From: Bradysia coprophila
Taxonomy: Eukaryota > Arthropoda > Insecta > Diptera > Sciaridae
Direction of reading: 5' to 3'
Length of the DNA stretch: 64,000 nt
Assembly: GCF_014529535.1 (NCBI RefSeq)
Contig: NW_023503374.1
Span: 8,983,685-9,047,684, forward strand
Shown: positions 36,110 through 48,200 of the stretch, one piece after another
Numbering within the stretch: the first letter of the stretch is position 1
How the letters are laid out: each line of letters begins with the position of its first letter
Notes under the pieces: generated by a model
What the model was told of the DNA's origin: nothing
Seen by the model: the letters and a program-made list of their open reading frames with translations, nothing else
Database searches by the model: none
Translations under genes and position numbers: made by a program

Positions 36110-36964
36110 ACTGTGTACGAACGATTGAAACGATCGAATTATAAACAATAATCAATAGAGACATTAAATGTGGCAGTAAGAAAACTGAACGGCTTTTTCT
36201 TTCAAATTGAACTGAGCTTCATCGGTTCCGGAGCCGAACAATAATTGGTGATCGTGTGTAGCCTAAAAACCGATAGCCGACGAACTTTCGGCAGGTCATT
36301 TCGTGAAGTAAAGTGCCAATGACAAGTTTGGAGAGATTCGGCAACCTCTAACTCTAGTTTCGAGTAACTGATTGCTACAAATATATTTTTTCCTGATTTC
36401 CTCTGCCATTAGCTTTCGATTCATACCGAACATGAGAAATTTAAACAAAATTTGAATTTTGGCCACGGTTTTTTGTGGGGTGTTTGGGTTTGATATTTCC
36501 CAGACAATATTATCATCAAGCATCCATCCAACATTAGATGAAGTGAACATCACTCCAAAATTCGAAAAGGCATCTCTCAATGGAATTTTATGTTTGAAAG
36601 ATTTGAGTCCACTAAGACCTGTCTAAAGTCTTTAATCATTACTAATGTTCCCTTCCATTCTTCCTTCTTCGATGTCTACTTATGTCGTTCTTTAAAGTTA
36701 AGCTCTACATTTTTGGACTTCCTCAGGAAGTCTTCCTGGACCGAGATCTAGACAAAGTTTTTAATTAAATGCCCTCTTAAATTTGGATTTTTATTTGGCA
36801 ATATTTAATTTTTTTTAAATCAATTTGTTCTATTAGAGCGAAATCACCTGTAAATGCTTAAGTTTGTCATAAGACTGAAATGTATGATTCGGAAAATGTT
36901 TGTTTTAGCACTTTTTCTGAAGTTGCAAGAGTTTTTTTTAGAAGTTACAAGAGGTCAGTAGTTA

Positions 36965-37159
36965 TAGGTTTGTTCCAAGGCCATATGAATTGTCAAATTT
37001 CATCCATATAACCATAACCTCAATAATACCTCTGTGTAAATCGCGTAGGCGACGTTGGTCGATTTGTATGAAATATCACGTAAGCGACGTTGTTATGGAT
37101 GAAATTGTCGTTCTTCGGGTTGTCAAAGTTCGTGTTTACAGTTACTTGGAACAAACCTA
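36965..37159. mobile_element. MITE A, TIR TAGGTTTGTTCCAAG, TA flanks
   Basis: The left end TAGGTTTGTTCCAAG and right end CTTGGAACAAACCTA are exact inverses. Subterminal AATTTCATCCATA is also mirrored. TA on both sides suggests a Tc1/mariner-type target, though TA is a weak signal in AT-rich DNA. Confidence 0.75.
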
Positions 37160-37166
37160 TAGTTAA

Positions 37167-37377
37167 AGTATAGTTTCCAAATAAAAAGGGCACTCCGTTT
37201 AGCCTCCGTCTACATGACAGTTGTAAAATAGAACAAAAGAACTGTCACGCAAACGGAGTGGAAATTGAATTTATTTCAATTTTTTACTACGTTTACGTGA
37301 CAGTTCCTTTGTTCTATTTTACAACTGTCATGTAAACGGAGGCTAAACGGAGTGCTCTTTTTAAGTGAAAACTATAC
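37167..37377. mobile_element. MITE B, long TIR, TTAA flanks (piggyBac-like)
   Basis: Left GTATAGTTTCCAAATAAAAAG continues into GGCACTCCGTTTAGCCTCCG and then ACATGACAGTTGTAAAATAG. The right arm mirrors this for about 75 bp. TTAA lies at 37163-37166 and 37378-37381. Confidence 0.8.
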
Positions 37378-37381
37378 TTAA

Positions 37382-37557
37382 TAGTAGCGTATTCTAATCA
37401 TGCAACCTAAAAAAAATGAAAAGTGTCTTGGATAAGGCGTGTGTTCTGGCTAAACTTTTTTGTCACGGCTAACGTTGAAACTTTTCTGTGTCACGGCTTA
37501 CGTTTATACGAAAAACTTTTTATTTTTCTTAGGTTGCCAGATTGTAATACGCTATTA
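37382..37557. mobile_element. MITE C, TIR TAGTAGCGTATTC, TTAA flanks (piggyBac-like)
   Basis: Left TAGTAGCGTATTCTAATCAT then GCAACCTAA; right TTAGGTTGCCAGATTGTAAT then ACGCTATTA, inverted with a few mismatches. TTAA flanks it at 37378-37381 and 37558-37561. The left TTAA is the same four bases that end MITE B. Confidence 0.8.
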
Positions 37558-38004
37558 TTAACTACTAGGTCTTAGGAGGATTTTCAAAAATGTTCCTATT
37601 CTAAAGAGCTTAGGAGGAGTGCCACCTCTGTCATTTCAAGTTACAAGTTATTTCTAAGCTTAAAATATAAATTTAATGCTGCACAGTGATGTAAAGTGCA
37701 CTTTACCGCGCACTGGCATGTAATACTATTACTGCAAGACATTTATTTGGTAACGTAGTTATAACTGTTGCAGTGATCAAACATTACACTTTACTGACAT
37801 GTTGATGTTTCTATTTTGGCGGCCTGCACTTTGAAAATTGAAAATAGTTGCTCTGATTCGCAATTTCACAGATTACAGACCAGTACCTCGCGTAAGCTGC
37901 AAACACTCTATCATAAAAGGCATCAACTGAGATTTAGGTTTAGTCAAATTGCACTGACAACGAAGAACTCAAGAGTGATATCGCGAAATCTTCAAACAAT
38001 TTGT

Positions 38005-38589
38005 ATGGAGGACAAATTCAACGTATCTGGATTTTTGTCGAGTATGGTACCCATCGAATCCTTGCTTTATTACGAGTTCAACGAGATATATCTCGCTACT
38101 CTCGGAATTGTCGTTTTCGTGGTAGAGCTGTTTGAAAAATCAGTGGTTTTCAAGTGGAAATTTTTTCACGCAGATTATCTCGGGTAATAAAGAGTCGACT
38201 TCGTTCAAATTTTAGGGGATTGTAGTGCTAGACTAGACCGATCACATAAGCTACCAAATACGTCGGGCTGTTGGCTGTACTGGCTTCAGTGACTGTATTG
38301 AGAAAAAATTTCTCTGACTACTAACGGGTGCGCTCATCAGCAAACCTAACGGTTTAGGGTTCCATTAGAAGGCTTATGCTCGGTACTTCCTAAAAATATA
38401 AAAACTTGTGCTGGAGGGACTACTGGCAATAAGAGATAGGACAATTTCTAAAATGTCACCTATTACTCCAAAGAAATTTCGACCGGTTTGTCGACCACTT
38501 TCATTTTTTTCACCTTAAATTTAATTTACAGAGTGGCTTGGTACCTCATCTTTCCAATGATAATTTTCTTGACTTTACTTCTTACATAA
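38005..38589 (+). CDS. Probable small two-helix membrane protein
   Basis: I do not recognise it with confidence. ATG 38005 opens a 179-nt exon ending at 38183 with a GTAATA donor. An acceptor TTTACAG before 38532 joins in frame to a 58-nt exon ending TAA at 38587-38589, giving 78 residues. The product has two hydrophobic stretches, IYLATLGIVVFVVELF (about 31-46) and WYLIFPMIIFLTLLLT at the C-terminus. The pattern LYYEF followed by a helix and ELFEKSVVF is loosely like small subunits of serine palmitoyltransferase, but that is a guess. The same frame stays open for a further 64 codons after the stop. The gene model rests on splice signals and hydrophobicity only. Confidence 0.45.
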
Positions 38590-39295
38590 AATGTGAAATT
38601 TGCTGACTTTTATGAAGCAGCCAAGTTTGTGGTTGGTTGGATGCGTGTGATAAATGGTCCTAGGACCCTGGGATACGTTATGGAACAGTTTACTCACGAG
38701 TGTGTGTTAAGGCGCCAAGGTTTGAAAACTGTTATTTTGACAAGGGTAAAGTTTGCATATCCGAGCCGAAGTCGGAGGAGATAGGTAAAAAAATATAGGT
38801 AACCTAGACAGTTAAATCAGACTGCGACCACCAGGGACTATTTTTAGAATTTTAATGCTTTAAAGCTCTTTCAAATTCTTTAAAGCACATTTATCAGTTT
38901 TAATTTGAAAAAATTTGGAATTTTATGGAATATTTAAGAGTTCCTGCGTATTCCGATTAAGAAATCCCAATGCCCTCGCCCTCGCCCAATGTCAAAAATC
39001 TCTCGAGCTGTCAATCTCACATTTTTAGTTTGATATCCACCTTCTATCAGTTATTCAAGTTTTTGGATTCTGGTCTAACAGACAATATGATTTTCGCTTT
39101 TACTAGCTCAGAAATCCTCAGAAATGTTCGGAACGACGTGATCTCTAAAAAATGAAAAAATGTAACTGCTTCTTTCCAGGTAGTCTTTATCCGTCTTCTA
39201 TTAGGACACGCAATTCAATAAATAAAACAATTTTGAGTTAATTAAAAAAACAGCTTAAAATCTATTCAATCTTCTGCTTGGTTCTTATAAAAATT
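38590..39295. other. Intergenic
   Basis: About 700 bp between the small membrane-protein model and the end of Fatp. Apart from the open frame following the TAA, nothing stands out. Confidence 0.5.
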
Positions 39296-42200
39296 CTAAA
39301 ATCGTAATTCTCCTCTGTTGATTTGCTCGTAAACATTTCTATCTAAAATTGAGTATGTCCCCTTCGATGTTAAATAATACAATTTGTCGTCTATCGCACT
39401 CGGATCGAATCCTTGTTTCTGCAAGTCTAATTTCTTTAATTTAAATGTACCAGTCATATCGACTTTTGTTAGCAGTCGAATGAACTGCGGCCGTGCATAA
39501 GACGGTAAAACTTTCTTCAAACCATCGGCCAAATCAGTTAAATCAACCGTTTTCTCTGCATCCAAAATAGCTGCCATGCCGGCACGTCCTTCCAGATTTG
39601 GTATCTGTAGCAATGGCAATGTTGGTTAACATTAAAATGTAAATTAAAATGTTCGAAAATGCGGTACTCACCTCAACACCATAAACAACACAATCTCTAT
39701 AGCCGGCAACATTGCTGACTTGGGCCTCTACTTCACTGGTTGAAACGTTCTCGCCCTTCCATCGGAACGTATCTCCAGTCCTGTCAATGAAGAAAAGGTA
39801 TCCACGCTCGTCTGACACCAGTACGTCGCCCTGTAGATTCAAAATTTGCAATTTTATTGTCCATCGATCAAATGCGGTAGGTGCTGATTATCCATTAAGA
39901 ACGATTGGTTTTTCGAATCCGAACGTTCTGAATGGATTGCAGCTAATTCATCACTTTGACATACAGACAAGAATGCCGAGTCTCCTTTCTTGAACACATC
40001 TCGCACCACCTTCTTGGATGATGCCTTCTCATCGACATAGCCTAAAAATGCTCTGCTAGGATTGTTCGGAATAATCTTTCCAATGAATACGCCAGGCTCG
40101 TTCGGTCGGCATAGCTGTTGAAAGAGTTCGTTTTTAATGGTAAAAATCAATTGTGGCAATTAGTGCCAACAAGCTATGAGGTCTGTCCTGCCTCCACTTT
40201 TTTGACCAGTCAAAATTAATTCGAAGTAATACCTGACACAATCCATCCGGTCCTCTGATCGGTTCCCCTGTGTTCTGATCCGCTCTTATAATACTAATTG
40301 GATACACAGACGGCAGTATTCTTGACACAAACCCAATAGCCCCGACTTTGTTGTCGATATTTACTGTTGACAAAAAGAACCGTTTTAGTCTCCGAATTTC
40401 CGTTGTATCACCTTCACATTAACCAACCAATATTCGCATTCCCTTCAGTAGCACCGTAGAACTCAGCAACATTCGGTATATTGAAACGATCGACGAATGG
40501 TTTCCATATTTGTGGTCGTAGTCCGTTGCCAAAAATCGTTCGAATTTTATGTCCTTTGTCGGTTGACGATTGTGGCGTGGCCAAAATGTAACGACACATT
40601 TCGCCGATGTATTGAGATACCTGGCGAATGGAGTTATTGTCGTAAAGCATCTCACAAGTTTACAAATTTAGACTTACAGTGCAATTGTACTTTTGACAGT
40701 CCGAGAAGTAGCCGGATGCTGAAAACTTCTTTCGAATGACAACGGTGCTTCCGAATAACAGCGCTTGTCCTATGCTCATAACACCACCAGCTGTGTGATA
40801 CTGAAATGCAAAATTTAATTTAAGATCAGATTCATCTGATAAGCAAAATGTGCAATCGAACCAATGGCAGTGGAGTGTAGAATACATCGTCATCACTAAA
40901 GGCCGCCACATAGTGAATGCCGGCCGCAATGAAAATGAATCTGGAATGTGATATAACGGCAGCTTTCGGCAGTCCCGTAGTACCCGACGTGTAGATGTAC
41001 AACAATTTATTGTGATGTCTGGTCTGATTATCTCTGTTGACAATGTTATCAGCGGAAGCCGATTTCATGACTGCCAGCAAATCTAGCGCATTTTCTTTAA
41101 CAGTCTCATTCGGTTTGTCATTGAACTGATACAAGCCCACCGACGACGGAAGCGTAATTTCATCAACGGCCGATGTTAACGAACTGCCAAAGATGAGTGC
41201 ATTGCAGTTGGCTACTGTAATGCTATGCAGTAGAGAAGCTAATCGGAGGTTTGTGTTGATGAGAGGAACGATAACACCAATTTTGGACAATCCAAGCCAT
41301 ATGCACACGAATTCGGGACGATTTTCCATAAAAAGGCCGACAATGTCACCAGCTTTGAAGCCTTTGCTGTGGAAATGATGTGCAATACGGTTGGAAAATT
41401 CATTCACCTGTAGATGTGTGGAAGAGATAGATAAATTTGTGGTTTGTCGATGGTTTTCCTATTACAAATTACCTCATTAAATGTCCACTCCCTATCTTCG
41501 AAAACGAAGCAAATTTTGTTCGGATGTTTCGTGACGAGATTAACGAAGACATCACCGATGGTAACATTTTTGCGTTGGTAACGTTTCACCAGTACAACTA
41601 ATTTCAAATATCTCAGAAGTGCGCTGAAAAAAGAAGAAAATAAGATGAAACATGATCATTCTGTTCTTCTAAGGTCTTAAGAGTAACTGAAAATTTCAAA
41701 GGATTCTAAGCTTGACAGAAATGATATTGAAGAGTCTGTTACTTCTTTTGATTGTTGTTTGTATTTGCAACAGATTGATCAGCAGTTTTATATGCATTTC
41801 ACTTTGTAAGGGAACACTACACTGAGTAATTTTTATCGTGGTTGTCGATAATAATAGATGATACGACGCCGCCCGTAACAGGGTACTAAGTATGGCTATC
41901 GAGCATTGCATTGTGGACTGTTATATTTATGAAGAGGCTTTAAATCAACAACTGTCAAATAACAATCACATCTATCTAAATATGTTAGAAGCGATAACGA
42001 AAGATACACTAATATCGCTCAATATACCACAGCAGTTCTTTATCGTTGGTTCCCGTCGACCGAAGCAAAAAAATTGTTTTGAAAACTACGAATTATCTAC
42101 CTACTATGCAACTAAAGACATCAGCGACCAAACCATATTGACAAGATCAATAATGTGCTACTTAAAAAAATCCCTATTAAAGGCACTGTGTTTCTTACAC

Positions 42201-45200
42201 ATGTCTACCGTTCATGCTTTAAACTCAGCTATTTCCCTGACGAGTGGAAGCATGCAAAAGTCATTGCAATTCCCAAGCCAGGAAAAGATCTATCGTACGC
42301 GAACAATTATAGGCCAATTAGCCTCCTCAACGCTTTGAGTGAAATTCTAGAAAAGGTCATAGCTAGAAGAATTAACAATCACTTAACGGTGTGTGATGTA
42401 CTTTCTGAAGATCAGTTTGGTTTTCGTGAAGGTCACTCTGCCAACCATCAACTTATGAGAATCTCTAAATCAATCTCTTATCAATCTCAAGAGAATCGAT
42501 AGGTATGCTGGGCTATGACGTCGAAAAAGCGTTCGACAGTGTATTCCTCGAGGGGTGACGCACTAAGGATTAAATGGATTTAAATCCATTTAATCCCATG
42601 TTTTTCTTGGATTAAATGTATTAAACGGATTAAATTTGAAGAAGTGCGTGTGCGTCACCCCTCGGTATTCCTCCTTTTCAAAATGATCAAAAACAAGTTT
42701 CCAATGTGCATCACAAAACTGGTGAAATCATTCTTGAAAAAAAGGTCTTTTCATGTATCGATTGATGGTAGTGACTCAAAGACCCATAACATCATAGCTG
42801 GTGTACCCCAGGGCAGTGTACCTAGTCCAATTCTGTATAATATTTTCATGTCTGATTTAGAGATCTCATAAAGGAATGTTCGCAGACGATACGTCAGTAC
42901 AAAAGTCCTCGAAGAGTCCTAAAATAATCGTCAAGAGTCTCAATAAAGCCAGCGAGAAATTGTCAGATTATTGTGCAAAATGGAAGATTAGACTGAATGG
43001 TAATAAAACCCAAGCCTCGTTCTTTACCAGAAGGAGAACTACAAAGTGGTATCCGGCAAAAGAAGTGTCTGTTCTCAATGATAAGATCCAATGGAAGTAC
43101 AGTATTTAGATACTGGGACTAACACTCGACAAAACAATGACTTTCAAAGAGCACATTGACCTTACTGTTGAAAAGTCTCTACGACTTTTTGGGTCCCTTT
43201 ATCCGGTGCTAAATAAAAGGTCGAGGTTAAACGTCCAGAATAAAGTTCTGATATACAAAGCCATCATTCGAAGTACTCTGTTGTACGCTTGTCCGGTTTG
43301 GGGCGTGTGTGCATCGTCACATATTGTCAAACTTCAGACTATGCAAAACAAGTGCCTAAAACTTATATATGGGCTTCCTATTACTTTCCCTACGTATGAT
43401 CTACATATAATTGCAAGCATACCGAAAATCCAAGACCAAATTGAGAAAATTTCTCAGAGATTCAAAAGCAAATTGCTTATGTCGGAAAATCGTATCATTA
43501 TAAAACCTTTGTACTACTCGACGATATCCTTTTTTTTCATAGTTTGAAAAGCAACATTGTTTTGCTGACCACTAGATTGTTACATATATATTTATATAAA
43601 AACCATATTGCCATATTTCAGGCTATTACTAAGACGTTAGTTTGCACATTTCATTTGAGGTTTATGTTTGAATATCAATCTTAGTTTCAAAAGTAACCAG
43701 CACTGGACTGGCTACCTAAAAGTCCATCGGGTAAACTCCCCTGAAATCTACGAAAAGCCCATAAATTAAAAATTTTTCAAAAAAACAATGTAAAAGACTC
43801 TTCGTTAAACGCCCAACTTCCCGGTATGGCTAGGCCGGCACTGAAAGTTGCCTCCATTTTCTGAAAACTATTTTCTGATATGAATTCAACATTCGACCTC
43901 GAAAATACTACTTTTTCAGCTGCAATCAAACTTGATCTGTAGAACCAACATAGTCGATGACCGAAAGAGTAACTTTTACGAACTCTTTTAACAATTAATA
44001 ATTTTACGTGCAACTGTTGCGCACAAGAATATCGATTAAAATCAAGGTGATATTGACAATATGAATAAATTGCATTCGGACACTAAAATTTATCGATTGC
44101 ACGTCGTTCGTCGTAGTTTAATTGCTGACGATGCAGCTATCATTTAATTTAATCACGTGTGGGAAGACCGATGCGCCCGTAAATAACAAAAATTTCGATC
44201 CTCTCAACGTTTCATTTGTGTTAACTCATCACCCCCGTTAAAAGACATATTTGTCGACTCTCTGTACCTAAATTCATGTTTAAGTTAACTTTCACAACAT
44301 TGTTTTTCTTTAACAGCAGACCAGCATATTCGATCGAATACACTCAAATTAATACATCCTCCAGTGGATGTGATAACGAGTATATATATTGATGGTTTCT
44401 CATTCCGTACGATTTATTCGTTCAAGTTCGAGACTAATGAATATGTTTATGAGTTAGAAAACAATGAAGCGCTTAGTTTCAATTTTCATATTCTAATTCC
44501 AATAAAAACTGAGGTATGCCTTCTCGCCAATGACACGACCTTGAACATTTTTGTTTCTTGCAAGTCAATGGCTTAGTGTTAAATCATTGTGCTGGTTTCT
44601 ATACAATAATTGTTCTTTTTTTACATCAAACTAATTCCGTCGTAACCAATACCATTATGCCTAAGCCTTTAAAGCTATTTTAATTTTTTAAATCATTTTT
44701 GATAAAGAGAACACAGTTTCTGACTAAAAATAATTCTTTATCACAATTCCAGTGCCTGTGCTCTACGATATCCAAGCATACCTTCAATACCATTATTGTT
44801 CGTACGAAAGATTCTCGTTGCCGGTAGATAATAGCTGTTTATATTTAGACCGTAATCGACAATTAACTTAAGCAACACCATTTGTTTTCTCGCAATTATT
44901 TGAATTGATTATTCCATTAGAATTATTCAAATCATGCGAAAATTGGATTAGCTTTTCAATAATTTCATTTGATATGCATGTACATCAGTAATTGTTTACA
45001 GATGATAAAGGATTGATGCTATAATAAGACTATTTGGATTCTTAGTTTCGTTCAATCTGGTGCACTTTGTTCGCTCGTTTGTCTGATCGTCTGACCTAGT
45101 TATTATTTAGAATGGCATGATATATCAGTGGAGCGAGTTGTAGTTAAAAACAAAAAAAAATATGAAAAGTTGTATTGCGGAAAAATCTTACTTGCTTTAC

Positions 45201-48200
45201 GCAGTGATTATCCATGTACAGAGAAAATAAAAGGCATGTAATTAAAGTGATAGCTATTTAATAAGAAATGATCACAAGAAAATAGGAAATGATCACTAGA
45301 AAAAGAGAAATGATCACAATTTTTTTATGATAGCAATAAAAATAGAATTTGATCACCAAAAAATAAGAATTTGATCACTAAATATATGCAATTTTACCAC
45401 TAACATATGATCGTCTCGAAATAAGAAATGATCTACAATTATACGAATTTGATTACAAAAAATAAAGAAATGATCGTGCAAAATAAAAAATTTGATTGCA
45501 AGAAATAAGGATATGCTATCTATTATTCTGTTTGATTATTAGACGATGCAAGAGAAAAAAAAATTAACACCTAAGTTACCAACACCGTTCCGGCGCCCGG
45601 CTCGCATTGCGGCCCTCCGCTTCGCTACGGGGCAATGGGCCGGATCGCTCGGCGTGTTAAAACGCTTTTTATGTGCAATGAATTACACAGACTAATTATT
45701 AGACGATGCGAGAGAGAAAAAATTAACTCCTAAGTTACCAACACCGTTCCGGCGCCCGGCTCGCATTGCGGCCCTCCGCTTCGCTCCGGGGCAATGGGCC
45801 GGATCGCTCGGCGTGTTAAAACGCTTTTTATGTGTATTCGTTCGGACTTTTAGTGATCAAATTCTTTACTTTTAGTGATCAAATTCTTTATTTTTAGTGA
45901 TCAAATTCTTTATTTTTAGTGGTCACATTTGATTTAGCGGGTGGTAGGTACTACTTGTGATCACTTCTTATTTTAGGTTGATAGAATCTTATTTCGTAGT
46001 GTTATATTTGAAAAACTGGTTGTGATCACATTCTTATTTTCCTGCAATCATTTTAATTTTCAAGTGATCAATTCTTATTTTAGATTTATCGCTTTTATTT
46101 CTTCCCAAAATAAAACTTCAATAATTGTTACACTTATCAACGGTCGTGTAATTAAACTGTGTTGTGTTTGTGTATTGATAGTACCTACGAGATTTATTTA
46201 ATTTTGTTTGAACTTTTGTTTTCTGAATATGTTAAGTGTGTGTGAGTGACAATCCATTTTTGTGCCCAAGTGTGTAAATATCTTCAAAACTGATTAACTG
46301 ATTCAGTTTCGATTTCTAAGATTCATTTGAATTGGAATGTTTTCACGCGAAAAACAAGTAGCCAATCGAGATAAGTTCTGATGAGCTAATAAATTAATCA
46401 ACAAAAGCTGTAGGTTTCAAGTTAAACGATGGCTACATTATCTATGACCAGCCATACATATATTGGAAGCTTTCATTTCCAAGTTTCAAAGTGCTACAAA
46501 ATGGTTTGTGATCATCAATTGAATGATTGAAACGTTGAGGCTGTGGAGTTAGGATTCAGTTTGAAAATAATCTACGAGTTGTGACAACACGACAGTAAAC
46601 ATTTTAAATTCTGTCTAGACACGCGTAACGTAAATAAACAAATAACTTTCAGTCCTCTAGTTGCGGGAGCATCGATCTCATATCACTAAATACTATCGAA
46701 CTTCTATGGTAATCATCTATAACAGTCAGTAAAAGTAAACAATGACCTTCGGGTAATGAGGTCTTATATACAGTAAAATGTGTGTTTAAACAAATGAAGT
46801 AAAAGATGCAAGGAGATATTTTAAACAAAAGATGTAGAAGATTTAATGATTGAAAGTGAGTCGCCACTTTCTCTTTCCAAAAGGTTAAAAGTCCAGAAAA
46901 CCTTAAATATTCGACGCATAATAACCAAAACACTCTAAAATCTTGTACAATAATCAGTGATAGGATATTGCCACAGAAATATTTCTCAATTATAAATTTG
47001 ATTGATTGTCAGTGTTAACCATAGTTTCCATATTATTGATTCGTGAGCTGTGTTACTAATTGACCGAGTTAAAATTGCAACCGTTGTCACAGTGAAAGAG
47101 CGGCAATGAAAAGTAGGTAGAGGTAACATTAAGCCTTATTGTTATTTTATCTTCATAATTGTCTTGACCACCATTAACAAATGAACTCAATTAAAATGTA
47201 ATGCAATCATAATTAAATTTTAATCCACTTATCCAGTTCAGAGTAAAGAAACACAGAAAAAAGACATTAGCAAAAAGTGGAATTATCCCATGTTGGCATT
47301 AGTAGTAGTAGTAGGTAGTTGTTTGTAGTTATTAATTTCAGTGTCAGGTACATGCATGCAATGTTTTGCGTTTTATTAGTATACGTAAAGTAAATTAATT
47401 ATAAAAAAAAATAAATAAATCCATGCATAAGTAGACCAGAAGCAACAAATGACTAAACAAATTTTTATTTATGCAAAATTGCAAACGAAAATATTTTAAA
47501 TTCAAACGTAATACCACACAAGCCAAGCCGGCTACAGATAAGGAGAGCCCGCACGATACGATTAGATATTATCGAATTCACTACCGTAGAATATTACAAT
47601 TTAATTAATTAATTTTATCTTCAATTTCAATGTGGCCACATTGTGGAATGAGTAAATAAGAAGCAGAATAGTTACAACGTTTTCCTAGTTCCAGCTGTGC
47701 AAATATAGCAGATCGTTGTACAAATACTTTCACAAAAGTTGAAAAATAACAGTAGCGTCGTTTTTTTTTTGTAAGATGCAGAGAATAGGTCAGGTCAGAT
47801 CTGAAGCTAAAATTGAAGTCGACCTGAAAATATCTGAGTCTGAACTGACCTGAATTTACCTGAAATATGAAGACAGATGAAAATTCATGGAAATCAGGTC
47901 AGTTTCTAGGTATACCTGAAAAAATCCCAGATATACCTGAACTCTGATCTGATTTACCTGAATTGGTCAGATAAAAATTTTCAATTCAGGTTCATTTCAG
48001 GTAATCAGATCGACATGACCTGTTCCGAGCCTTATACTCTGATAGAGCCTTATATTTCGGGAATAGAAAGAAACTACATTTATTCTTCAGCCAATAGTTG
48101 AAGGATTAACCTCGCGGCAACGATTAATGCATCCCCTAGCCATCTGACACGTAAACAATAAACTTCTTTCCTTTTAACCCCGTATTACACGACATAATAA

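Larger units (their letters stand above)
36110..38004. other. Intergenic with three adjacent TIR elements
   Basis: Downstream of Myt1 nothing is recognisable until 36965. Three MITE-like elements then fill 36965-37557 almost without gap. The remaining 450 bp before 38005 shows no clear feature. Confidence 0.6.

Noticed and set aside
45535..45836. GC-rich duplicated block as a bacterial contaminant or rRNA fragment
   Set aside because: It is embedded symmetrically in the GATCAC foldback with shared flanks, and I recognise no rRNA sequence in it.
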